This document shows, piece after piece, positions 1-11,183 of a stretch of DNA of 64,000 nt; positions within the stretch are counted from its first letter, which is position 1; every line of letters starts with the position of its first letter. A program made the translations under genes and the position numbers. The stretch is from Pterobdella sp. o SKG-2022 (lineage: Eukaryota; Annelida; Clitellata; Hirudinida; Piscicolidae), in NCBI GenBank assembly GCA_964035795.1, contig OZ038321.1, positions 4,568,804-4,632,803 of the forward strand, written 5' to 3'. Under the pieces are notes generated by a model. The model was not told the DNA's origin, made no database searches, and saw only the letters and a program-made list of their open reading frames with translations.

Positions 1-78
1 TAGTAGTTGTCGAGTGAGAGTCTCGTTTGTGTCCAAATAGAGCTGCTTGAACAACTCAGCTTCTTCTTTTGTCGCCAT
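1..78 (-). CDS. Unidentified gene, first coding segment (partial, runs off left edge)
   Basis: An ATG at 78 on the minus strand opens an uninterrupted 26-codon frame to the window edge. The peptide begins MATKEEAELFKQLYLD and is charged and probably helical. The sequence upstream (79-110) is AT-rich and gives no in-frame extension. I do not recognise the family. It is listed because the start context (AAAAATGGCG), the codon mix and the sharp change in base composition at the ATG look like a true first exon. It lies 1.6 kb downstream of METTL9 on the same strand. Confidence 0.55.
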   Translation of the reverse strand, partial: MATKEEAELFKQLYLDTNETLTRQLL

Positions 79-1698
79 TTTTATTTTTTGAAATTATAAA
101 CAAATCGTTACGTCAAAACTATGAAGTGTGAATTTAAATATAAAGAATTGAAATTTATTTATTGTTTTTTTAGTTGAATAGCGATTGCAGTTTTTTAACG
201 TTTTACAATAATCATTTTTCAGTTATTATTTTGAGGATTTTAAGCACAAAAAGAGAATTAAACCAAATTTTTTCATTCTTCTCTTACCTTTTGCAACAAA
301 AATAAATAATTTTTTTTAAATCTAAGATATTTTGCCAACCAATAAAATATCTTTTTATCTCATAAAGAATCATTGCACGATCAATTTAAACGATAAGAAT
401 AATCCATAAAGAGCTAAAGTATAGTTGCCGTTGATTATGGCATTCTTGTCCTTAAGCAGCCTTCATTTTATTTAAATACCTCTTCAAACATTTTTAGCAC
501 CTTCATCATCAGTTATTGATTTTCAGTTTATTACAGTTTATAACACGATGAACGTATATATTACAGTATTCAAATATTAATCTGCGACTGATATGACATA
601 ACTAAAGACAATGGTTTATTGATGTTATATAAATGCAAAATATAAAGATATATTAATGCACGAAGCTTTTCGATTTACAGAGAAATAATATTTTTGATGC
701 TAAGTTATACCATGGCAGTCTTTACCCTCCAGAAATATTTAAAATCAGTTATATTAAAAAAAAACACTGTTTACTAACATATGCAAGAAGAAGAATAAAG
801 CGAAAAAGTTTCTAAAGTCTAATTACAATCAAATTTTCTTTTCAAAAGTTTATGTCGCAGTTTTTACAGGAGATATCGGAACAGTACTTCGCTCGCAGTA
901 TTCCTTAATTCAAGTCTTGTGCCACTCAATGACTTTACATGAATTATTTATATATTTTTTAAAAAGTATTTTGACACATATAGCCTAGAGCCCTGTAAGC
1001 ATACCTATTACGCCACCTAAACCCCAATTTGAAGCGGCTGTTGGTCGATTTACCTTATAAAAATTTTATAAAACAATCGTTTGAAATAAAAAGCGTAGAA
1101 TTGATAGAAGTTTTTTCAACGTCTTTGGTGGAAAATAACAAAGCTTTCAAATATATTTTTTGACCAAACTTTTCCCTGTACATTAGATATCATAACTAGC
1201 TTTTCAAAATGCTAAACTTTATTACCTACTGAAAATTCATGTAGAAATGTTGCAACAGAAATGAATCTGAACAGCTCAGTTTCATATGGAATCTCTAGTA
1301 CATTTAAATGTTGTTTGCATAAAGTGTGTGGGAGCAACAAATAATTGGTAGGAGCTTCAGAATATTCTTTTAGTAGTTGATTGAGGTACAGTAATTTTTT
1401 CCCATTGGGGTATTTTTTGAATGTTTTCAGCTTGCATCAATGAGAAGCTAACACTGGAAACAACGGTATATCTATACAACACAAAAAAAAATTTTTGATT
1501 TTAATGAACCAAACAAAAGCTTGTGTATATAAGTTTATTTTCTTTTTTTAAAAAAAGATATTTCAAAACCTGGCTTTTCGTTGAAGCTGTTAGATACAAA
1601 AATATACAAAACGTGATTCAATAAATTACCTTCAAATATAATCACTCGCAATATTGTGGTGCAGAAATACATGATTAATGGACACCCAGTATGGGCAT
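79..1698. other. Intergenic, no gene seen
   Basis: AT-rich sequence without a frame of convincing composition and without a pair of splice sites enclosing a conserved peptide. It should hold the 3' untranslated region of METTL9 at its right end and the promoter of the gene at 1-78 at its left end. I cannot place either precisely. Confidence 0.5.
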
Positions 1699-4600
1699 TC
1701 ACACTTCATTGTAACTATCATTACTGTTATTAACATCATTATTATCATTAATGCCATTATCACTATTATTATTATGGCTCTCATCATTATTATTATAGTC
1801 ATTATTATCACCAGCTCCAATATCAGATCGAGAAGCAGGACAAAAATCCGGGGCAACTTTGAGCACAAACACACTATCATATAACACGTAATAAGAATGC
1901 TGCAAATCTCCCTGGCATAAATACGGCACCCGACTCAACGCCACTAGTTCAAACCCCGCAGGCTGCAGCACATTTTTAAGGAAACTGTTCGCCTGCGCCT
2001 CAAATGACTCCCCTTGCACCAGCATCTTCTCTTTCGGTTTTTGGTCTTGTCCTTGTGCAAGTGTTGTGGTTATTGTTGTTATTTTTAATATTATTATTTT
2101 TGTTACCGAGACTTATGGCGAATTTAAATACATCAATTATTATTATTAAAAAAATATAATATATATGAAACATGATAGAACCCTATCATCAGAGAAATTA
2201 TCATAAAAATACTAACTAATAATCAACCAATCAACAAACCAAAAAACCATCGAACCAACTAAAACTCACCAGTTTCAACAAACGAACTGAATGGAAGAGC
2301 AAGAGTCACTACCAGCCTACCTGTGTCCTTCTTCAAGTGCTTTTTCGCCTTTGGGAGATTAAGAGTGTTGGTGAGCCAAATGAGAGGTTTAAGTAAAATA
2401 TATAAGAAACAATAAAAAAAAAAGACTTGAAAAAAATATAGAGAAAAATTAGTGAACAGAACAAATAAACAAAAATGAAAAAAAAAAAAAATAACACACA
2501 AAAATAATAAAAAAAAAGGCAAAAATAAGTACAAATAATACGAATGTATTATGATAAAGTTTCACTAATCGGAAATTATAGTTTTTAAATAAATTTATCT
2601 ATAAAATTCTTATTGTCGATAGTGAAAAGAATGAGAGAAAAAAAAACAGAATCAAAAAAAAAAAAATAAAAAAGCACAGAAGATTAATATTTAAAAACAA
2701 GTAAAAAACCCAAAAAAAAGAGTAAAAACAAAAACAAGACAAAAAAAACAAGATGAACAAAACAAGATGAACAAAACACAAAACAACACATATCTCCTCC
2801 AACAACAATAAAAAAAACCTTAACAACAATATCAACAACAACACATACCTCTCTCAACAACTCAAAGGGCTTATCACAGCGGTCCAGAAGGTTGAGGCAC
2901 GTGATGGTGTCATACAGCTGTTCCCTCTCATGCCAACTCTGCGCGTCTAACACTTCGTAACCTGGTGTTTTTATTGTTATTTTTTTTATTATAACGGTTA
3001 ACAGTAATGTTGTTTTTCACTTTTTATTATTTGTATTATTATTACTGTTACCCTAATCATTTGTTTTATAATTAGTAAAAACATTCAAAGTATTTTTAAA
3101 ATTTATGATACTATCTTTCATAGTATTATTATTATTATTATTATCATTCATAATTCCTATTATAATTATAAGAACTAATATTATTGATATCGCCATCATC
3201 ATCATCACCACCATCCTCCTCTACACCACCACCACCTCAAACCACCCAACCACATGACTACCTCCACCACACCATATCACTACTTCTATCACACCACACC
3301 CCCTTTAGCAGCACCTCCACCCACCCAACTTCTGCAATCTCCACCGCATGGGACTTGAAACTTCAGTGCAGTACACATGCTTATATAGGTGGCTGAAGTG
3401 CTGAGTCACTGAGCCGTCACCTGATCCTTCAAGTCATCAAGATTATTATCACTACTATTATCAATTATTATTAGTTATTAATCCAATTAGACTATACTGC
3501 TGTAATGCCCCAGTAACTGGGGTTGACTGTAGTCAGCCTAGATTATTGATACTATACAAAAGTTATCATTGTTTTTTTAAACATTATTAATCCAATAAGA
3601 TTATAATAAAATTTTGAATATAATATTATATAAATATATAAAGATAACATTTTTTGTTCTATTATTGTTAATATTAATAAATTAGTATTATTATATTTTT
3701 TCACATTTTTCTATCGATATTGGAAATATTATTTTTTTTGTTATAATTACTAAACGAGGCTATTCAAAAACTATTATTATTATATGTATTTCATTTTAGT
3801 TTTCATTGAAGTTTCCATGAGAACCATAGTAATATTTTTTAGTATTGATAATGATAGTAAAAAATAAAAAAAAATAAAAACAAAAAAAATGCTTTTAAAA
3901 ATGTCCTTAGTATGTAGAAAAAGATCAAGAAATAATGATAATAACAACAATAATAATATTGATAATAATAATAATAATAATAACATCCCTACCCACCCAA
4001 ATCAAGCAGACTCTCAAGCTGTACATGGTCTGGAATGTGGAGTAGTTTTTGGTACTGGGATGATGAGAAGACAAACATGGATCCCCTGTTTAAGAGGCTG
4101 GTGAAGTGTGTGATGGTGGTGAAACGGAGAATATTAATAAAATAAAAATTAATACTATTTAATAATAAATGATTAATTATAGATTTTTTAAAAGTAATTA
4201 TTTTTCAAAATAATTTCTTATTACTATAAAAAATATCATTTATAATAGTAAAAATGACAATGAGTTACGTAATAACACTAATAATAATAATAACAATAAT
4301 AATATTAAAAAAAGTAAACAAAATGATGGTAATAATAACAAATACAGCACCCGTTAGCAGAAGTGTTAGTCATGACAAATGTGAGGAAGAATTTGAAAAA
4401 CATATGCATCACTTGCGTTAGTACCTGTTATTATTATTATTTATTTTTTTAGTATTATAGTTTTTGTTATTTTCCATTATTCTCATAATTATTTATTTAT
4501 TTTTAGTTTCAAAAAGGTTAATTTATTTTATTATTTGTTACCACACAACATAAATGCTAATATAACACCATACTAAGCACCCCATTCCATCCTTCTTACT

Positions 4601-5656
4601 TAAGCCCTTACTCTACCATCCACTTCTCCAACCACCCGCCCATTACTTTATTCTCAACCATTCAACTTCCCAAAACTCATCTATTTGAACCCATCCACCA
4701 CTTTGATTACCTCCCCTCTCTTCCACTAACCACCTACCTTTCATTACAACAACCACATCCCTCACTTCACTAACCCTTCTCCCATTATTTAACCAGTTCT
4801 CCACCAACCACCCACTCATCACTTTAACCCCCACCTCCTCACTACACTAACCCTCTGCCCTCACCTGATCAGACAACTGTCTGCTTTCTTCAATGAACCT
4901 CAAAGTTTCATCATCTTCATCCAACTTCACAACCATAGGATGCAGCTCAGAAGGTAGGTTTGTTAAGTTTATCTGGTACCACTGGTGTTAGTGATTTAAT
5001 TATTTCTAAAGATTGAAATAAATATTTAAAAACTGATTAGATTATACTGCTGTACATGCCCCAGTAGCTGGGGTTGACAGCAGTCAGCCTAGACTATATA
5101 TAGTATTATTACTTATTTAATGTCTTTCATTTCATTTACACGAGGGCTAACAGAAATGTGTTATATTTAGTAACTGTTATCTTGTGTTAAATTATTTTTT
5201 TTTAAATATAACTAATTTATATTTAATGTAATTACTACATTAAAAGTCCTATTTTTGTTTATAATAACCAAAATTTTTTTTCTGTTTTTATACCTCAAGT
5301 AAAAAACCCAATTTTCAACCTAACATTATTATTCAGTAACCAAATCATATTCTCATTGGTATATATTTTCCATTCAAAATAATAAATTTTTTTTATCAAC
5401 TTTAAGAAATTTATTTCATTTCTTAATATTACGTATACAAAATGTTTTTTCAAATCAATTTTTGCCTTATATCACCTTTTCATATTTCATGACTTATTTA
5501 ATATGAACAATACAAATATATTCTTTGTTAAGTAATAGCACTTTAATTTGTATTAACTTCATCATGGGACTGTAACATGTCAGATTTGTCCTCCATCATT
5601 TTTTCAAACGCCATCCTAGCGAATGAACTTCGGAAATATGTCCTGGAATAACTCAT
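1699..5656 (-). CDS. METTL9: METTL9, protein-L-histidine N-pros-methyltransferase
   Basis: Eight coding exons in transcript order: 5558-5656, 4865-4981, 4351-4424, 3997-4097, 3325-3426, 2849-2961, 2270-2348, 1699-2051. Together they give 345 residues, and all phases agree. The assignment rests on blocks shared with METTL9/DREV: GSMFVF before the SAM-binding motif LLDLGSGDGSVT, then VYCTEVS, then DTITCLNLLDRCDKP, then GRLVVTLALPF, and near the end FELVALSRVPYLCQGDL followed by VFVLK. The family is a class I SAM methyltransferase that methylates histidine in HxH-type motifs of target proteins. The vertebrate protein ends just after VFVLK (about 318 residues). Here the frame continues for about 50 residues into an Asn/Asp-rich tail encoded by an ATT/GTT-type microsatellite (1699-1860). 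A donor-like GTGATAAT within it could splice the tail away. The N-terminal exon is poorly conserved and was chosen by phase and position. Confidence 0.93.
3483..3548 (+). repeat. 60-bp hairpin repeat, copy 1
   Basis: An inner stem CCCCAG-TAA-CTGGGG is flanked by TACTGCTGTAATG on the left and TTGACTGTAGTCAGCCTAG on the right. It lies in a METTL9 intron. It is nearly identical to 5033-5100, and fragments recur at 10163-10192 and, inverted, near 61775-61838. Confidence 0.8.
5033..5100 (+). repeat. 60-bp hairpin repeat, copy 2
   Basis: The best-formed copy. The outer stem CTGCTGT/ACAGCAG encloses the inner stem CCCCAG/CTGGGG with a 3-base loop. It lies in the first intron of METTL9, 1.5 kb from copy 1. 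Confidence 0.8.
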
Positions 5657-7005
5657 ATCCCAAGATTATCAAAAAATATTTTTAGGTAATAAAAAAAAAT
5701 ATTATGTAGAGGTGTTTTTAAGTTTTAGATTCGGTTTTTTAAGTTTGCGTTTGTTTTTGTACTATAAACACTACATCACATACGTGATTATATTTGTGGT
5801 TAAAAGTTAATTTTTATTGAGGTCAAAGGTTAAGCAAAAAACTTAAATTATTGAATTATAAATTTCTATTTTTCACTTTTTGAAATTTATTTAATTTTGG
5901 TGCAAACTTGATTTAATTATCGTTAAACTTAAAAAAAAATCAAGTTTTTATTTTGCAGTTTTTCAAATAAAACAGACTTCAAAACTCAAAGATTTTCCAA
6001 AAATTTTTATTTTTTCTGTAGTTTTCCGAAAAACAATTGTTAAGTGAGCATTTAGGGTTATTTTTGCCAAAAGCAAACCATATATTAATGAAAAACAGTG
6101 AAAATGTTAATGAATTGTGTATTTATAATAATATACATATAATAAAACTGAAATAAACTAATGTAATAACTTGATGGAAAAAGTTCCAAACGACCTTTAA
6201 AAGCCTTGTATTAACGAAGGTATTGAAGTGATTATGTTTCTAATTCATTTTAGAGAAATAATTCAAAATGATAAAAAAATGAAATTAGTTTTTTGATCTA
6301 ATCAATAACTGATGACAATAAATGAATTTCAAAAAAAGTTGATAAATACAGAAATGTTGTCGAAACTGATTAATTATCATTTATTTGTACAAAATTCATA
6401 CAAAAAATTATCTTTCTTTTACAGATAATGAGTTTTTTATATATGTGCAATTGAAAAAACAATCACAACTAATTAGTGAAAAAATGACTCCAAATAACAA
6501 AAATTTTTTAGCAAAAATCAAAAAATCACATCATCATCGTTTTACGTCGGTTTCCATGCTAGTATGGGTCGGACAAATAAATTATAATTAACTAAAAATA
6601 ATTAATAAAATGATTTCTATTGAGATTTTAAATCCGGTTTTAATCCCTAATACTCTGAAACAAAACAAAAATTGATGACTTTGAAATACAAACTAACTTT
6701 GTGAAAATTGATTCATTGATTGGTGCAGAGTTGATGGAAATTGCATGCAATCATATACAGCATGGAAATTATAATAACCACTACAGTAATTTCTGAAACA
6801 ACAACTATGATTTCCAGAGAAAGTAGTTCTTTGTTACCGTTAATTTTTTTTGTTATATATATTAACATTTTTATTGAAATTACTATTTTTATTCAATTTA
6901 GTCTTATTATTAGTATATAAGTTTATTATTATTTTTTTTAATTATTATCAGCATCATTATCATCATTATTACTATCATTATGTTTCTACCCCCACAATCA
7001 ACCAA
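5657..7005. other. Intergenic between C9orf72 and METTL9
   Basis: No gene is seen. It should carry the METTL9 promoter (right of 5656) and the C9orf72 3' end (left of 7006). At about 6525-6577 is a short dispersed repeat: a CATCATCATCG run followed by TTTTACG, then a CCATGCTAGTATGG near-palindrome. A reverse-oriented relative is at 11553-11618 and a decayed one at 51835-51890. AT-rich otherwise. Confidence 0.5.
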
Positions 7006-9188
7006 TCACACAGAAGCGTTCTTGTAAGGGAAACTGGCCAGAGACCGGATGAGACCTGGATGGATGACTTCAGCGCACGAAAGAACCACTCTCCAATCCC
7101 AGGCACGCTCCAGACCCATCTCAGCACGCACACCCCTTACCAGACCCTCGTAACTGTCCACCTCGGCTTTGGCTGCTTTTGAGGTGGGTTTCAGCTTGTT
7201 CCTGTTCGGAGTTATGGCTATAGAAGAAAGGTGAAAAAAACTGAGCAAAATTTAAAAAATGAGGTAACATCATTCATACTTTATTTTACTATTCAGCGGT
7301 AAGATAGATACCAAGATGCATAATTTAAGCCGATGATGAGAAGGAAAAAATTATTAATTATTGATATAATAAATATTAGTAATAATTATAATTACTACTA
7401 TTACTACTCTAGAAAATAATAACATTGAAAAAGGAACAATGAAGAAAAATTGTAATATTGAAAACAGAAACAATAAAAATATCAAAAAGAATATAAGCAA
7501 CAACAAGGATAAAAAATAAAATAAAAACAACAACAAAAGTACCAACAGCTTAGCAGCAAGACAGTGCATAAGGACAAGCACTTTTCGATGCAGCATCTTC
7601 ATGAGGTGGTGAGAGAGAGGGTTCATCAAATGGTCTGGTAAGCTGTACATCTGTTAAAAATGATGATGATGATGATGAGATTGATGAAGAGGATGAAGAA
7701 GATAATGACGATGGCGATGCCAAACTCAAGGGTTGCACAAAAGCAAAGAGAAGAAAACAGACGACCCTTAGCTGTTGGCACAAAACTTCTAAGGAAAGCA
7801 GCAATCCCACATGAAAACATGCAAGAAATACCCATAGCCCAAAAAGATGGAATTCCAAGTCAACTCTCGGAGAACATGGTTGAGTATGTATGAAAACCAA
7901 CAAAGACACCAGGACAAGAAGAGTGAAGATCAAAGTCTATCTGGCAGAGAAACATGTGCAAAACACGATTGATGTGACACAATCAACCACCGAATTCATA
8001 TGTGAGGTAGAAAGATGTGGCAAAATATGCAAAAAAAAAGAAGGTCTGGCGATACACAAAGAAGAGCGCATAAGATGCTGCAAACGCCAGCAGAAATAGC
8101 ATGCGCACACTGCCAAATGATCTTCAACCAAGAAGCGACCTGAGGGGACCACAAAAAGATATTTAATAAAGAATAGGCGAATGACAAGCAATTCAAATGC
8201 AGAGTGTGTGGGCTCTGGAGGACAAGGTAAATCGGGCGAGACACATGAAGATACATAACATTGCACCAATAGACCACAACACAACTACAAGAGCCTTCCA
8301 GCAGGAGTGTCGAAGAGGTTCTAAACCACGTCAGCTTCCAACCAAAAAGCATTTCTAGAATCCATCCATCATTTTTCACTGCTCACCAAAAGTCACAAAC
8401 AACTCGAAGCTGCAAGTTTCTTTCGGTACTCGTTCCAAAGGGTGTCAGAAGTCTTTGGAAGTTGGCGCTCAACAACAACAACTACAACAGCAAGAGCATA
8501 TAAAAATTAAAAAAACTCTCAGCGTATACTGTCAGTTACGAATATGGTCTGACACATACGCACATGCCTATAATTCTCTCGAATTCGAGGACCTCATGCT
8601 TCTAATGATACAAAAAAAAGCAGACAAGACAAGAAGATGAAAATGATAATAAAGAGAAGAATGAGAATAATGATGATGAAGAGGATGATAATGATGATGA
8701 TGGCAGTGATGGTGAGGTAATACATATGATTGAATGATGACTATGTGCATCTGTTGAGGTGAGCTTATTATAAATAAAAATAAGTTAAACATAAATTTTT
8801 CATATCTTTTTGATGGCTCAACTTGGTTATAATGCCCATTCATATGGTGTCCAGAAAAACTTCTCAAAACCCTTGCATGCAAATGTTCTCTAACCGCGGT
8901 ATTTTTAATAAGATGATGGGAAGAGGATGACTTGTTTAACAATCGGATTCAAATAAATCAATCAACCAATAAATGAATATATTAATGAATGATCAATGAA
9001 ACAACAAAAAACCAAGTAAACAACGAGTCAATCAATCTTTTCAATTATTCTTCTACAAAACAAGCTACCTAACTAATAATTTAAAAATGAAACATATAAA
9101 GAGCTAACATTTTTGAAAGATTCCAAAAGGAGGGAGTCTGTGACTTTAATGGGTTTAAAGATCTCACTGGGAACAAGATTGTTGAGTT

Positions 9189-9253
<65 letters not shown>

Positions 9254-9254
9254 C

Positions 9255-9305
<51 letters not shown>

Positions 9306-9332
9306 CAGATAGATAGATAGATAGATAGATAT

Positions 9333-9369
<37 letters not shown>

Positions 9370-9390
9370 GATATAGATAGATAGATAGAC

Positions 9391-9445
<55 letters not shown>

Positions 9446-9457
9446 CAGATGAATAGG

Positions 9458-9524
<67 letters not shown>

Positions 9525-9525
9525 G

Positions 9526-9557
<32 letters not shown>

Positions 9558-9558
9558 C

Positions 9559-9609
<51 letters not shown>

Positions 9610-9632
9610 CAGATAGATAGATAGATAGATAT

Positions 9633-9665
<33 letters not shown>

Positions 9666-9686
9666 GATATAGATAGATAGATAGAC

Positions 9687-9776
<90 letters not shown>

Positions 9777-10930
9777 GTAGATAGGTAGATAGATAAATAG
9801 ATAGATAGGCACTCACTTGACCGAGGGTGGAGCAGTGGTACATTCATTCCAAAGTTGCAGCAGATTGTTTGTGAGGAAGGCTCGATGTACCCTCCCATAT
9901 TGTTCTAAGTCTCCTTGTATGTATACCTGTGTAAGTGTATGCAGAAAAATGTCCCAAAAATCAATAATCAGTGCAAAAACTGTCAAGTCATAGTTTTTGT
10001 GTAACACCCATGAGTTGAATACTTTAAAATATTTATATCCTAATAATAATAATAATATTATTATTCTTATTATTATTAAAATCGTCATCATTAATAATAT
10101 CATCACTTCAACCATCATTACTAACTTCTCTCGTATCATCATCAATATTAATAATATCCATATTAGATTATACTGCTGTAGGTCTCCCAGATATATTATT
10201 ATTATTATTAATAGTCCCATTCCAATCACCACTAACTTCCTTTGTGTCCATATCAATGAGACAAGACGGTTTATCACAGAACCCACACAGCTCCCCTATC
10301 ATAGCTAGAGTTTCTTCATTCTATAGTGAGATTTATTTAACTTTTGAATTTTGTATGTAAAACTTGATTTGAAAATGGCATAGCTAATTCTCGGTCTGGG
10401 TAATACGAATGAAAATGAATTTTAAAATATATAAAAGCAGCAATACAAATGAAAATATAAATGATGATGAATGTAAAAAATAAGAAATCCGTAAACTAGT
10501 AAGTAAGTAAGTCGACCATTTGATCGCCCTTAACTAGGGTTTCGGTTGCGCAATTGATTGGTTTCACAGGGTGCTACTCCATGTGGACCATTATAACAGG
10601 AGAATGATGAAGTAAAAATTAAACAGTAATGAGATGAAAAGTGAAAGAGAAAACATAATGGTTAACCATAATAACCTTTTTATAAATGGTAGTTGTATAG
10701 GTGCGTAATAATGAAACAATGAGCTTTGAAAATAACTAAATGAATAAATTAACAATATATAGCCGTAAAACGCGAAAGTTTATGCAAAAATTTCAACACA
10801 AAATATAGTAATGCAAAATTGTATGGGAATTATACCAGCAATAAACACGATTAATATGCTGAAGTTAAAATGAACATGTAATAAGCAAGGGTAGTTGAGT
10901 CCGATGCCAATTATTTATTATTATCATTAC

Positions 10931-10966
<36 letters not shown>

Positions 10967-11148
10967 TGCTATACCACGATAATCATAATCACGAACCTTG
11001 TACAATCCTTGAATGTGCAGATCTGGAGAAAAAGGTTGGTGAGGGTTGGTGAGGGGGTGGTGGCGGTGGTGGTACTGAGGGAGGCTCAACTGAGATAATC
11101 TGTACACCATCTGATGATTCATTTTGTGAATGAGAGATAGACAGACAA

Positions 11149-11183
<35 letters not shown>

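Noticed and set aside
9081..9898. Three long minus-strand frames of about 220-245 codons made of repeated LSIY units
   Set aside because: They are translations of the GATA microsatellite in all three frames and lie in a C9orf72 intron. No protein is implied.
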